From assembly GCA_046094505.1 (NCBI GenBank), contig JBJTHN010000041.1:1-53780 (forward strand): 53,780 nucleotides of DNA. The letters run 5' to 3'. Under the pieces are notes generated by a model. It saw only the letters and a list, made by a program, of their open reading frames with translations. It had not been told where the DNA came from and made no database searches. The translations under genes were made by a program, and so were the position numbers. The stretch's first letter is position 1; each line of letters begins with the position of its first letter. This DNA is from RFTU01 sp046094505. GTDB lineage: Bacteria; Pseudomonadota; Gammaproteobacteria; Burkholderiales; Burkholderiaceae_C. Positions 1-8,290 of the stretch are shown here, one piece after another.

Positions 1-66
1 AGTCTACCAACGGGTGGTCAGCGACCACCGAGTCGGATGCCTCGTGCACCCTAACTCATTGATTCT

Positions 67-142
67 TGGCGCGGCTGGCGGGGATCGAACCCACGACCCT
101 TGGCTTCGGAGGCCAATACTCTATCCACTGAGCTACAGCCGC
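67..142 (-). tRNA. tRNA-Arg (anticodon CCG)
   Basis: The reverse strand folds as a full cloverleaf of 76 nt. The 7-bp acceptor stem is GCGGCTG/CAGCCGC, followed by discriminator G and an encoded CCA at 69-67. The D-arm carries AGCTCAGT and the T-arm carries GGTTCGATCC. The anticodon stem TTGGC/GCCAA encloses the loop CTCCGAA, which puts CCG at positions 34-36, so it reads the arginine codon CGG. No second tRNA or integrase gene flanks it, so it does not mark an island here. Confidence 0.97.
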
Positions 143-228
143 TGCGGGAAAGGCACCAATTCTAGCAGTCCGACCCCTGCAAGGCCGTTCGCTGCGGCCC
201 GCAAGCCCGGTGCAAGCCGGCGGTCTCC

Positions 229-234
229 TATAAT
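229..234 (+). promoter_or_regulatory. -10 element TATAAT ahead of the cytochrome c gene
   Basis: A perfect sigma-70 -10 hexamer, TATAAT, lies 70 nt before the start codon at 305, in the only non-coding gap upstream of that gene. No convincing -35 is visible 16-18 bp upstream. Confidence 0.55.
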
Positions 235-304
235 CAAGGGCTTTGCATTTGGGGCGCGGGCTTAGGGCCGGCGCCAGCCCCGTCATCTGAAGTAGAGGAC
301 CGCG

Positions 305-847
305 ATGAGCCACCAGGACCACCATGATCACGCCGGCCACGACATGCCGCACGAAGGCCCGATCAAGACGCCCAAGCAGTTGGTGGCAGCCGTGGTGGCC
401 TCCTTCCTGATCCCCATCGTGGCGATCATCCTCTTGGTCAACTACGTGGCCACCCAACCCAAGGAAGGGGCTGGTGCGGCCGTGTTGGACGCGCAAGCTG
501 TGGCCGCTCGCATTGCACCGGTGGGCACGGTTGAGGTACGCGATGCCAGCAACCCGGCCACACTGAAAACCGGCGAACAGGTGTACCAGGCCCAGTGCGC
601 CGCTTGCCACAACGCCGGCGCCGCTGGCGCGCCCAAGCTGGGTGATGCCGCTGCCTGGGGCAAGCGCATCAAGGAAGGCTACGACCACCTGCTGACCTCG
701 GCCCTCAAGGGCAAGGGTGCCATGGGTGCCCAGGGCGGCGGCGACTACAGCGACTTCGAAATCGGCCGCGCCGTCGTGTACTTGACCAACCAAAGCGGCG
801 CCAAGTTCCCCGAGCCCAAGGCGCCGGAAGCCCCGGCCAAGCAGTAA
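305..847 (+). CDS. Membrane-anchored c-type cytochrome (class I, c5-like)
   Basis: A 180-residue monohaem cytochrome c. Residues 1-20 are rich in His and Asp. Residues about 27-48 form one hydrophobic anchor. The periplasmic domain has the haem motif CAACH at 98-102, and Met140 in the KGAMGAQ stretch is the likely sixth ligand. The layout matches small membrane-bound cytochromes that pass electrons to or between terminal oxidases in betaproteobacteria, but the partner cannot be named. The start is supported by AGAGGA about 8 nt upstream. It sits alone between the tRNA and the convergent gene ending at 874. The His-rich head would lie on the cytoplasmic side if the anchor is N-in. Confidence 0.92.
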   Translation: MSHQDHHDHAGHDMPHEGPIKTPKQLVAAVVASFLIPIVAIILLVNYVATQPKEGAGAAVLDAQAVAARIAPVGTVEVRDASNPATLKTGEQVYQAQCAACHNAGAAGAPKLGDAAAWGKRIKEGYDHLLTSALKGKGAMGAQGGGDYSDFEIGRAVVYLTNQSGAKFPEPKAPEAPAKQ

Positions 848-873
848 GCCGTTGGCGCGGGTCACCGCGCGGT

Positions 874-1401
874 TCAGCCCGGCTCGCGCACAAAGCCGCC
901 CAGGCGCTCCAGGTCTGCGTACCGAACCTCCTGCACCGCAGCGCCCCCCCAGTCACCGGCCTCCAGCGCCTGGGCCGCAGCCCCCACATCCAGGCTGTGC
1001 ACCAGGCCCAGGCCGATGTCGGTGTACAGGTACAGGTGCCCAGCCTCGTCCAACCACACCTGCTGCACCTGGGCGGGCCGCCCGGTGTGGCTGCACACGG
1101 GGTGGCCTGGCGTGTCCATCACGCGCCACACCCAGGGCGTGGCCTCCAGGGTCACGTACACACGCTGCGGGCCGTTCTGAAAATACCAGGCACCGCGCCC
1201 ATCGCATTCGTAGTTGCGGTGGATGAACTCGCGCAGCTTCTCATGGTCGATGCGGCTGCCTTTGGACTGTGCAAAGGGCCCGGCAGCTTGGGTTCGTTCG
1301 TCGCGCATGTACCACTGCCCTCGGGCGTCCAGCGCCAGCCAGCCGTAACACGCGGGCACGTTGGGCCACTTCTTCAGGGCGGCTTTGACGATGTCGTCCA
1401 T
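874..1401 (-). CDS. Conserved hypothetical protein
   Basis: A 175-residue soluble protein with no signal peptide or membrane segment. It begins MDDIVKAALKKWPNVPACYG and is rich in Trp, Tyr and Gly, with a central HRNYECDGRGAWYFQNGPQR block. I recognise this as a conserved betaproteobacterial protein of unknown function (possibly the family called DUF2946 or DUF2944; recalled, not checked). The start at 1401 is chosen because the conserved N-terminus begins there; a longer frame reaching to 1908 overlaps the hydrolase gene and is non-coding in composition. It is the last gene of the leftward run that begins with ilvE, 38 bp after the hydrolase stop. Confidence 0.85.
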   Translation of the reverse strand: MDDIVKAALKKWPNVPACYGWLALDARGQWYMRDERTQAAGPFAQSKGSRIDHEKLREFIHRNYECDGRGAWYFQNGPQRVYVTLEATPWVWRVMDTPGHPVCSHTGRPAQVQQVWLDEAGHLYLYTDIGLGLVHSLDVGAAAQALEAGDWGGAAVQEVRYADLERLGGFVREPG

Positions 1402-1439
1402 GGCTGGGGTTGGAAGCTGCGGGTGGCCCGTATCCGGCC

Positions 1440-2477
1440 CTAGGCCCTGGCCAACCAGTGGGCCACGGCTTCGGGCATGGCCAGCACGTGGCCCGGTGGC
1501 GCCCCGGCCGGAAAGCCCACATGCCCACCGTGCGCCGGCTGCCAGAGTTCCACGCAGGGGCCCACGGCGGTGGGCTGCGGCAGGGACGATGCGGGGATGA
1601 AAGGGTCGTTGCGCGCATTGAGCGCCAAGGCCGGCACCCGGATGCGGTGCAGCAGGGGCTTGGCCGATGCGCGGTGCCAGTAGTCGTCGGTGCCCTTGAA
1701 GCCGTGCAGCGGGCCGGTGAACACGTCGTCGAAGGCCCGCAAGGTGCGGGCGGCCATCAGCCGTTGCCGGTCGAACAGCCCGGGGTGCTGTGCCCACTTG
1801 GCCAGGGCACGGGGCTTCATGGTGCGCAGGAACATGCGGGCATACACCTCGCGGTTGAAGCCGCGGTCGATGCAGTTGCCCGAGGCGGTGAGATCCAGTG
1901 GTGAGCACACCGACGCCACCGACCGAACCACTGCTGAGGCCGCATCACCCTGTTCGGCCGCCCAACGCATCAGGGCATTGCCGCCCAGCGAGATGCCCAC
2001 CACCATCAGCGGCGCGGCCTGGCGTGAGCGCAGCCGGCGCAAGATCCAGTCCACCTCTTCAAAGTCGCCCGAGTGGTAGGCGCGCGGCGCCCGGTTCAAT
2101 TCGCCCGAGCAGCCCCGAAAGTGCGGTACCGCGTAGCGCCAGCCGCGGCGCGCGGCCACATCGGCAAAGGCCCGCGCATAGCTGCCTTGAGAAGACCCTT
2201 CCAAGCCGTGGAAGAGCACCAGGGTGGGTCGGCTGTCCGGGTTGACAGGCCCTTCGCTGGCTTCGTTGGCCGCGCTCGGGGCTGGGGTTTCGTGGGCCTT
2301 CCCAACATCATCTTCCAGGAAGTCGACATCGATGAAGTCGCGGTCGGGCGTGTCCCAACGCTCGCGCCGATAGGTCGGTGGCGCGACACCGGCCGCGCGC
2401 GTGCGGGCGAACAGCGCCGGCCAGATGGTCTGCGCATGGCCGCTGGGCAGCCAGGCCGGAGCGCGGTAGTGGTGCAT
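1440..2477 (-). CDS. YheT-family alpha/beta hydrolase
   Basis: A 345-residue hydrolase of the YheT/EMB8/ABHD1-3 group (COG0429). The core shows LVLFHGLEGSSQGSY at the oxyanion region, the nucleophile elbow GISLGGN with Ser163, Asp291 in LNARNDPF and His319 in HGGHVGF, so the triad is complete. The N-terminal LPSGHAQTIWP block is the family signature. The substrate is unknown; relatives act on esters or lipids. No signal peptide, so cytoplasmic or peripheral. It lies between the NTF2-like and hypothetical genes in the same direction with 39-bp and 38-bp gaps. Confidence 0.93.
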   Translation of the reverse strand: MHHYRAPAWLPSGHAQTIWPALFARTRAAGVAPPTYRRERWDTPDRDFIDVDFLEDDVGKAHETPAPSAANEASEGPVNPDSRPTLVLFHGLEGSSQGSYARAFADVAARRGWRYAVPHFRGCSGELNRAPRAYHSGDFEEVDWILRRLRSRQAAPLMVVGISLGGNALMRWAAEQGDAASAVVRSVASVCSPLDLTASGNCIDRGFNREVYARMFLRTMKPRALAKWAQHPGLFDRQRLMAARTLRAFDDVFTGPLHGFKGTDDYWHRASAKPLLHRIRVPALALNARNDPFIPASSLPQPTAVGPCVELWQPAHGGHVGFPAGAPPGHVLAMPEAVAHWLARA

Positions 2478-2516
2478 GGGCGGCGGGCGGGGCCTGGCGG
2501 CGGGCAGGGGCTGCGA

Positions 2517-2966
2517 TCAGTGCAGCACCGAAGGCGCTTCGGTGACTTCTTGCAGTTCGCGCGGCGAGCCCGGGCTGGCGTGGTGGGCCACCAGGCGCCA
2601 GCCCTGGTCGGTCTTGATGTAGACGTTGGTGGCGATCACCCAGGCGGTGTTCGGCCCTTCGTCGGTGGAAATATCCACCCGCTCCATCAGGTTGTGCACC
2701 GCGCAGTGGCCGGTGTTCACCGAGCGCAGCTTTTCGGGGTGCACGTTGATGGGGCCGTTGGCGAAGATGGAGTCGAAGGTGGCGCGAATGGCCGCAGCAC
2801 CCACGATGCGGGGCCCGCCCGGGTGCACGCACACGATGTCTTCGTCGTCGCTCCACACGGCCATCAGCGCTTCAATGTCGCCGCGCTGCAGGGCCTCATA
2901 GAACTGTGCTTCGATGTCCTGTGGCGTGGCCATCAGGGCGGCGGTCTTGGGTTTGTTTGCGCTCAT
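2517..2966 (-). CDS. NTF2-like / SnoaL-like fold protein (DUF4440 type)
   Basis: A 149-residue protein. DIEAQFYEALQRGDIEALMAVW followed by a DEDIVCVHPGG strand and a GWRLVAHHAS C-terminal strand is the pattern of small cone-shaped NTF2-like proteins. Such proteins act as hydrolases, isomerases or ligand binders; nothing here fixes the role. The start could also be Met12 at 2933, because neither start has a clear ribosome site. It lies 18 bp after purU in the same direction. Confidence 0.85.
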   Translation of the reverse strand: MSANKPKTAALMATPQDIEAQFYEALQRGDIEALMAVWSDDEDIVCVHPGGPRIVGAAAIRATFDSIFANGPINVHPEKLRSVNTGHCAVHNLMERVDISTDEGPNTAWVIATNVYIKTDQGWRLVAHHASPGSPRELQEVTEAPSVLH

Positions 2967-2984
2967 GGGCAGGGTCGCTGGTGT

Positions 2985-3875
2985 TCAGCGGAACACCACA
3001 GTCTTGTGTCCGTTCATCAGCACGCGGCGCTGTACGTGCCAGCGCACCGCGCGGGCCAGCACCACACACTCTACGTCGCGCCCTACGGCCGTGAGGTCTT
3101 CGGCCGACAGGGAATGGTCTACCCGCTCCACATCTTGCTCGATGATGGGGCCTTCATCGAGGTCGGCGGTCACATAGTGCGCGGTAGCGCCAATCAACTT
3201 CACCCCCCGGGCATGGGCCTGGTAGTAGGGCTTGGCGCCCTTGAAGCTGGGCAGGAAGCTGTGGTGGATGTTGATGGCCCGACCGTGCAGGGCTCGGCAA
3301 AACTCGGGCGAGAGGATCTGCATGTAGCGCGCCAGCACCACCAAGCCGATCCGCTCCTGCTCGATCAGGGCTTCGATGCGCTGTTCCTGTTCCCGCTTGG
3401 CCGCCGCGCTGCTGCCGGTGGCCAGGGGCAGGTGGTGAAAGGGGATGCCGTAGCTGGCGGCCAGGTCGGCATGGTCGGGGTGGTTGGACACGATGGCCGG
3501 AATATCCACCGCCAGCTGCCCGCTCTTCCAGCGAAACAGCAAGTCGTTGAGGCAATGACCGAATTTGCTGACGAGCAAAAGCAAGCGTGAGCGCTCACTC
3601 ACCTGCTGGATCTCGGCTTCCATTTGAAAGCGGTGGCGCACCGGGTCAAAGAGCCGGTGCAGCGCGGCGACATCGGCCAGCTCGGCCGGGGCTTCGAAGT
3701 GCACCCGCATGAAGAACAGGCCGGTGGCATCTTCTCCGTGGACATCGCCAAACTGCTGCGAGTCAACGATGTTGCAGCCGGCTTGGTAGAGCAGGCCCGA
3801 GACGCCGTGCACGATACCGGTGGTGTCGCGGCACGAGAGCGTGAGGACGAACTCGCGGGGGCGCGTTGAATCCAT
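2985..3875 (-). CDS. purU: Formyltetrahydrofolate deformylase
   Basis: A 296-residue enzyme that hydrolyses 10-formyl-THF to formate and THF, balancing one-carbon pools and supplying formate. Residues about 9-85 form an ACT domain (FVLTLSCRDTTGIVHGVS). Residues about 97-290 are a formyltransferase-fold domain with VSNHPDHADL, the catalytic Asn202 and His204 in INIHHSFLPSFKG, and Asp240 in DLDEGPII. The length fits the family. It is cytoplasmic and lies in a leftward run between the zinc-finger protein and the NTF2-like gene. Confidence 0.97.
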   Translation of the reverse strand: MDSTRPREFVLTLSCRDTTGIVHGVSGLLYQAGCNIVDSQQFGDVHGEDATGLFFMRVHFEAPAELADVAALHRLFDPVRHRFQMEAEIQQVSERSRLLLLVSKFGHCLNDLLFRWKSGQLAVDIPAIVSNHPDHADLAASYGIPFHHLPLATGSSAAAKREQEQRIEALIEQERIGLVVLARYMQILSPEFCRALHGRAINIHHSFLPSFKGAKPYYQAHARGVKLIGATAHYVTADLDEGPIIEQDVERVDHSLSAEDLTAVGRDVECVVLARAVRWHVQRRVLMNGHKTVVFR

Positions 3876-3947
3876 GCGGGGCGGTCAGGCGGCGTGTTGA
3901 GGCTGGAGTCTGGGGCTGTGGGCTGCGGGCTGGGCAGCGCCCCCAGC

Positions 3948-4154
3948 TCAGTGGCTGTGCGCGAGCTTCTCGCCCGCCTTGAGCCGGTACTCGGTGCCGC
4001 AGTAGGGGCACTTGCCGTGCCCCTCATGGCTGAGGTCGATGAACACCTTGGGGTGGGTGCTCCACAGCGGCATGCGCGGGTTGGGGCAGAACACCACGCC
4101 CGGGCCGTGCAGGTCGGCGGCGGTGACTTCAACGACAGACTTCACTTCAGACAT
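3948..4154 (-). CDS. Zinc-finger domain-containing protein (zf-CHCC type)
   Basis: A 68-residue protein. The C-terminal half shows FCPNPRMPLWSTHPKVFIDL followed by KCPYCGTEYRL, the arrangement of the zf-CHCC family that includes the mitochondrial complex I accessory subunit NDUFS6. Bacterial versions are of uncertain role, with zinc binding expected. The start at 4154 (MSEVKSVVEV) is preferred over 4173 because the latter would overlap the end of ilvE; 4154 leaves a 2-bp gap after the ilvE stop, consistent with co-translation. Confidence 0.92.
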   Translation of the reverse strand: MSEVKSVVEVTAADLHGPGVVFCPNPRMPLWSTHPKVFIDLSHEGHGKCPYCGTEYRLKAGEKLAHSH

Positions 4155-4156
4155 GC

Positions 4157-5080
4157 TCAGACCTTGCTCAGCCAATGGGCGTACTTTGCGTTGCGGCCGT
4201 TGACGATGTCGAAGAAGGCCGATTGGATCTTTTCCGTGATGGGGCCGCGGCTGCCCACGCCGATCTCGATGCGGTCGAGCTCGCGGATCGGCGTCACTTC
4301 AGCAGCGGTGCCGGTGAAGAAGGCCTCGTCGCAGATGTAGACCTCGTCGCGGGTGATGCGCTTTTGCACGATCTCCAGCCCCAAGTCTTTGGCGATGTGG
4401 AAGATGGTGTTGCGGGTGATGCCGTTGAGCGCACCGGCCGACAGGTCCGGTGTGTAGATCACGCCGCCCTTGATCACGAACAGGTTCTCGCCCGCGCCCT
4501 CGCTGACAAAGCCGGCCGAGTCCAGCAGCAGCGCTTCGTCGTAGCCCTCGTCCGTGGCTTCCATGTTCGCCAGGATGGAGTTGGTGTAGTTGCTCACCGC
4601 CTTGGCCTGCGTCATGGTGATGTTCACATGGTGGCGGGTGTAGCTGCTGGTCTTGACGCGAATGCCGCGCTTCAAGCCTTCTTCGCCCAGGTAGGCGCCC
4701 CAGGCCCAAGCGGCCACCATCAGGTGGATCTTGTTGCCCTTGGGGCTGACGCCCAGCTTCTCGCTGCCAATCCAGGTCAGGGGCCGCAGGTAGCAGCTCT
4801 CCAGCTTGTTTTCCCGCACCACCTGCTTCTGCGCCTCTTCCACCTGCTCGATGGTGAAGGGGATCTTCATGCGCAAAATCTTGGCGCTGTTGAACAGGCG
4901 CTCGGTGTGTTCGCGCAGGCGGAAGATGGCGGTGCCGCCCACGGTGTTGTAGGCCCGTACCCCCTCGAAGGCGCCGCAGCCGTAGTGCAGGGTGTGGGTC
5001 AGCACGTGGATCTTGGCGTCGCGCCAATCGACCAATTGGCCGTCCATCCAGATCTTGCCGTCGCGGTCGTCCATGCCCAT
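4157..5080 (-). CDS. ilvE: Branched-chain amino acid aminotransferase
   Basis: A 307-residue fold-type IV PLP enzyme that interconverts Leu, Ile and Val with their 2-oxo acids. HYGCGAFEGVRAY lies near the N-terminus, the Schiff-base lysine is Lys160 in TQAKAVSNYTNS (the same number as in the E. coli enzyme), and FVSEGAGENLF binds the PLP phosphate. Full length for the family. The start is supported by GAGGA about 8 nt upstream; a second Met two codons later is possible. It is the first gene of the leftward run ilvE - zinc finger - purU. Confidence 0.97.
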   Translation of the reverse strand: MGMDDRDGKIWMDGQLVDWRDAKIHVLTHTLHYGCGAFEGVRAYNTVGGTAIFRLREHTERLFNSAKILRMKIPFTIEQVEEAQKQVVRENKLESCYLRPLTWIGSEKLGVSPKGNKIHLMVAAWAWGAYLGEEGLKRGIRVKTSSYTRHHVNITMTQAKAVSNYTNSILANMEATDEGYDEALLLDSAGFVSEGAGENLFVIKGGVIYTPDLSAGALNGITRNTIFHIAKDLGLEIVQKRITRDEVYICDEAFFTGTAAEVTPIRELDRIEIGVGSRGPITEKIQSAFFDIVNGRNAKYAHWLSKV

Positions 5081-5113
5081 GTCAGGTCCTCGGGTGCTTT
5101 GGGGAAACCCTGG

Positions 5114-5119
5114 ATTCTA
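5114..5119 (-). promoter_or_regulatory. Candidate -10 (TAGAAT) for ilvE
   Basis: On the reverse strand TAGAAT lies 33 nt before the ilvE start in the 59-bp gap to the upstream hypothetical gene. No clear -35 is seen. Confidence 0.35.
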
Positions 5120-5139
5120 AAACCGCAGGGCTGAGGGGC

Positions 5140-5586
5140 TCAGTCGGGCAGCCTGGCCGCTGGCGCGCCCGTGGCGTCCACGCGCAGGAGATGGGCCCCC
5201 ACGCAGCGCCCCTGGGCGAAGTCCACCACCAGGGTGTCCCCACCCCTGTCACGCCACTCCCAGCTCTCGTGGGCCCCGGGGCTGGGATGGGGCAGCCGCT
5301 GGCCCAGACTGCGGGTTTCGCGCAGCACTTGCAGCATCTTCATGCCCGGGTGGATGCGGGTTTGGGCCATCAGGGCGCTGTCCACCGATGCCACCGGGTT
5401 GGTGGCCGCCGCGCGCATCACACGCAGGGCGCGGCTGAACTGCAACAACAACCAAAACACGATCACGGTGAAGGCCAGGAACACGCCAGGCCAACCGTAT
5501 TGTGTGTAGCCGATGGCAATCGCAGCCACGGCCAGGCCCCAGCCGATGAGGGGGGAGTGGCTCAGGGAAAAGCGTGCGGGGTTCAT
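5140..5586 (-). CDS. Hypothetical membrane protein
   Basis: A 148-residue protein. Residues about 9-45 hold two closely spaced hydrophobic segments (LIGWGLAVAAIAIGY and VFLAFTVIVFWLLLQF), so it is an inner-membrane hairpin with a soluble C-terminal half. I do not recognise a functional domain. The start at 5586 (MNPARFSL) is chosen because the 22 codons upstream are Arg/Ala rich and unlike a membrane-protein N-terminus. It diverges from the glycosyltransferase at 5675 and precedes ilvE. Confidence 0.8.
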   Translation of the reverse strand: MNPARFSLSHSPLIGWGLAVAAIAIGYTQYGWPGVFLAFTVIVFWLLLQFSRALRVMRAAATNPVASVDSALMAQTRIHPGMKMLQVLRETRSLGQRLPHPSPGAHESWEWRDRGGDTLVVDFAQGRCVGAHLLRVDATGAPAARLPD

Positions 5587-5662
5587 AGGCCGAGATGTTA
5601 GCGACCGTGCGCCCGGTGGCCTTGCGACCCGGCTTTCGGCACGGCCCATCATTCAATCCCGC

Positions 5663-5668
5663 CACAAT
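5663..5668 (+). promoter_or_regulatory. Candidate -10 (CACAAT) directly before the glycosyltransferase
   Basis: CACAATC ends 5 nt before the ATG at 5675. If it is a true -10, transcription would start at or next to the ATG, giving a leaderless or near-leaderless mRNA. There is no Shine-Dalgarno sequence, which fits. Confidence 0.35.
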
Positions 5669-5674
5669 CTCGGC

Positions 5675-6427
5675 ATGGCCAGCCTCCACACCTGGGTAGT
5701 CAACCTTGACCGCGCACCCGAGCGGCTGGTGCGCATTGGGGCGCGGTTGGATGCCCTGGGCTTGCCCTGGTCCCGTTTTTCAGCGGTGGAAGGCAAGCTG
5801 CTGACAGCGGCAGACCAGGCCCAGCTGCTGGACCGCCCGGGCTTTGAGCGCCGCCATGGCATGAACCCTACCCTGGGCGAACTGGGCTGCTACGTGTCCC
5901 ATGTGCGGGTGATGCAGGCCTTCTTGGACAGCGGCCATGATTTCGCACTCATCTTGGAAGACGATGTGCATCCCACGGCGGCCCTGCCCGAGGTGCTGCA
6001 GAGCCTGATGGCGGCCTGTGGGCGTTGGGACATGGTCAAGCTCTCAGCCATCCACAGTGGCACCCCCTTGGGCGTGCTTGACGTGGGGCGGGGGCATCAA
6101 TTGGGCGTGATGTTCAGCCGCTGCACGGGCTCTTCGGCCTATGTGATCAACCGGACTACAGCGCAGCGCTATGTGCAGCAACTGCTGCCCATGCAGCTGC
6201 CCTATGACCACGCTTACGACCGCGGCTGGGTTTATGGCTTGAAGGTTCGCCGCGTGTTTCCCGAGGTGTGTGTGCACGACGACCAAGTGGCGTCCACGAT
6301 CGGGAACCCGGGGCCTACACGCAAGTTCCCCTGGCACCGTCGGCTGCCCACCTACGCCCATCGCTTGCGCACCGAATGGCGGCGCTTGTGCTACGGCCTG
6401 GCGCAACTGTTGTGGCACCGGGGCTGA
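5675..6427 (+). CDS. Glycosyltransferase family 25 (LPS-type)
   Basis: A 250-residue protein of the GT25 family, typical of lipooligosaccharide galactosyltransferases. The N-terminus TWVVNLDRAPERLVRI, the GELGCYVSHVRVMQAFL block and the acidic FALILEDDVHP motif are all present. The C-terminal part is basic (KFPWHRR, HRLRTEWRRL), as expected for a peripheral inner-membrane enzyme. The start is taken at 5675 because family similarity begins there. It stands alone and is convergent with radA, with an 11-bp gap. No other LPS gene is nearby. Confidence 0.92.
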   Translation: MASLHTWVVNLDRAPERLVRIGARLDALGLPWSRFSAVEGKLLTAADQAQLLDRPGFERRHGMNPTLGELGCYVSHVRVMQAFLDSGHDFALILEDDVHPTAALPEVLQSLMAACGRWDMVKLSAIHSGTPLGVLDVGRGHQLGVMFSRCTGSSAYVINRTTAQRYVQQLLPMQLPYDHAYDRGWVYGLKVRRVFPEVCVHDDQVASTIGNPGPTRKFPWHRRLPTYAHRLRTEWRRLCYGLAQLLWHRG

Positions 6428-6438
6428 ACGCCCTGGAA

Positions 6439-7800
6439 CTACAGGCCCCGAACCAGGCCCATGGCCTCTTCGATGCGATCCACCCCGTGAACCTGCAGCC
6501 CCTCGATGGGCTTTTTGGGCAGGTTGGCCTTGGGCACGATGGCCGTGGAAAAGCCCAGCTTGGCCGCTTCCTTCAGGCGTTCTTGTCCGCGTGGCGCGGG
6601 GCGCACCTCGCCGGCCAAGCCCACTTCGCCGAAAGCCAGAAAGCCGCGGGGCAAGGCCTTGCCCCGCAGGCTGCTCTGGATGGCCAACAGGACCGACAGG
6701 TCGGCTGCGGGTTCGCTGATGCGCACGCCCCCCACGGCGTTGACGAAGACGTCTTGGTCCATGCAGGCCACGCCCGCATGGCGGTGCAACACCGCCAGCA
6801 GCATCGCCAGGCGGTCGCGCTCCAAGCCCACCGAAAGCCGCCGCGGTGAGGGCCCGCCGCTGTCCACCAGGGCCTGAATCTCCACCAGCAAGGGGCGTGT
6901 GCCCTCAAGCGTCACGAGCACACACGAGCCCGGCACCGGCGCTTCGTGGGTGGACAGAAAGATGGCGCTGGGGTTGCTCACTGCCTTCAGGCCCTTGTCC
7001 GTCATGGCAAACACGCCGATTTCATTGACCGCGCCGAAGCGGTTTTTGATGGCGCGCACCAGGCGGAAGCTGGAATGGGTGTCGCCCTCGAAGTACAGCA
7101 CCGTGTCCACGATGTGTTCCAAGACCCGAGGCCCGGCCAGCGCACCTTCCTTGGTGACGTGGCCCACCAGCACCATGGCGCAGCCGGTGGCCTTGGCCGT
7201 ACGGGTGAGGTGGGCTGCGCACTCACGCACCTGGGCCACCGAGCCGGGGGCACTGGTGAGCTGGTCGGAGTACAGCGTTTGGATGGAGTCGATGATCACG
7301 AAGGCCGGCTCGTGCTGGGCGATGGCCGCCAGGATGCGTTCCAGCTGGATTTCAGCCAGCACCTGCACCTGCGCACCCCCCAAGCCCAAGCGGCGGGCCC
7401 GAAGGGCCACCTGGGCGCCGCTTTCTTCGCCCGTGACGTACAGCACCTGCAGTTGGCGGCTGAGCGATTCGGCTGCCTGCAGCAGCAGGGTGCTCTTGCC
7501 GATGCCCGGGTCACCGCCGATGAGCACCACGCCCCCAGGCACGATGCCGCCGCCCAGGGCGCGGTCAAGTTCGTCTTGGCCGGTTGGGGTGCGCTGCACG
7601 TCTTGCGCTTCGATGTCGGCCAAGCGGGCCACCGGAGCGCTGCGGGCCAGCGCTTCAAAGCGGTTCTTGCCGGCCCCGGCTGCCGGCGCTGCGGTTTCCA
7701 CCAGGGTGTTCCAGGCTTGGCAGTTCGGGCACTGGCCCAACCACTTGGGCGTGGTGCCGCCGCAGTCGCTGCAGGTGAAGAGGGATTTGTCTTTGGCCAT
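6439..7800 (-). CDS. radA: DNA repair protein RadA
   Basis: A 453-residue RecA-like ATPase that promotes branch migration of recombination intermediates. It has an N-terminal C4 zinc finger (Cys10, Cys13, Cys24, Cys27), Walker A GGDPGIGKS at 95-103, the RadA-specific KNRFG motif at 252-256 and a C-terminal Lon-protease-like domain. Cytoplasmic. It is the last gene of alr-arfB-radA, 49 bp after arfB. Confidence 0.98.
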   Translation of the reverse strand: MAKDKSLFTCSDCGGTTPKWLGQCPNCQAWNTLVETAAPAAGAGKNRFEALARSAPVARLADIEAQDVQRTPTGQDELDRALGGGIVPGGVVLIGGDPGIGKSTLLLQAAESLSRQLQVLYVTGEESGAQVALRARRLGLGGAQVQVLAEIQLERILAAIAQHEPAFVIIDSIQTLYSDQLTSAPGSVAQVRECAAHLTRTAKATGCAMVLVGHVTKEGALAGPRVLEHIVDTVLYFEGDTHSSFRLVRAIKNRFGAVNEIGVFAMTDKGLKAVSNPSAIFLSTHEAPVPGSCVLVTLEGTRPLLVEIQALVDSGGPSPRRLSVGLERDRLAMLLAVLHRHAGVACMDQDVFVNAVGGVRISEPAADLSVLLAIQSSLRGKALPRGFLAFGEVGLAGEVRPAPRGQERLKEAAKLGFSTAIVPKANLPKKPIEGLQVHGVDRIEEAMGLVRGL

Positions 7801-7849
7801 CGGCCGATGATGGCATGCGTCGGGCTCAGGGTGTGAGCTTGTCGGGCGC

Positions 7850-8257
7850 CTAGAGGGGGGTGCTGCGCCGCAGAGATTTCACCCGCGCCATGCGGGCCTT
7901 GCTCTGAAGCCGCCGCTCGACCGATGCCCGCGTGGGCCGCGTGGCGCGGCGGGTGGCGGGTATATGGGCGGCTTGCTCGAGCAGTTCCAAGAGGCGTTGC
8001 ACAGCCGCGTCGCGGTTCAGGGGCAGGCTGCGGTGTTCCTGGGCCTTGATCACCACCACGCCCTCGCGCGAAATGCGCTGGTCACCCAGGGCCAAGACGC
8101 GCGCCTTGAGCACCTCCGGCAGGGAAGAGGCGCGCACATCGAAGCGCAGCATGATGGCGTTGCTGACCTTGTTCACATTTTGGCCACCGGCACCCTGCGC
8201 CCGGATGGCGCTGAATTCCAGTTCCTCGGGTTTGAGCTGGAAGACGATGGCAGGCAT
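7850..8257 (-). CDS. arfB: Alternative ribosome-rescue factor ArfB (peptidyl-tRNA hydrolase)
   Basis: A 135-residue protein of the class I release-factor family without codon-recognition domains. The GGQ catalytic motif (residues 24-26 in RAQGAGGQNVNKVSNAI) hydrolyses peptidyl-tRNA on stalled ribosomes, and the basic C-terminal tail (SKARMARVKSLRR) should enter the empty mRNA channel. Length and layout match YaeJ/ArfB. Located between alr and radA in the same direction. Confidence 0.96.
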   Translation of the reverse strand: MPAIVFQLKPEELEFSAIRAQGAGGQNVNKVSNAIMLRFDVRASSLPEVLKARVLALGDQRISREGVVVIKAQEHRSLPLNRDAAVQRLLELLEQAAHIPATRRATRPTRASVERRLQSKARMARVKSLRRSTPL

Positions 8258-8290
8258 GGGCGCTTGAGCGGGCGGGGCCTTGTGCTCGAT

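Noticed and set aside
1..305. tRNA-associated integration site
   Set aside because: No integrase and no direct repeat of the tRNA 3' end in the window; neighbouring genes are core metabolism.
2073..3590. 505-codon forward frame opposite the hydrolase, NTF2-like and purU genes
   Set aside because: Covers three genes on the other strand and has no recognisable domain.
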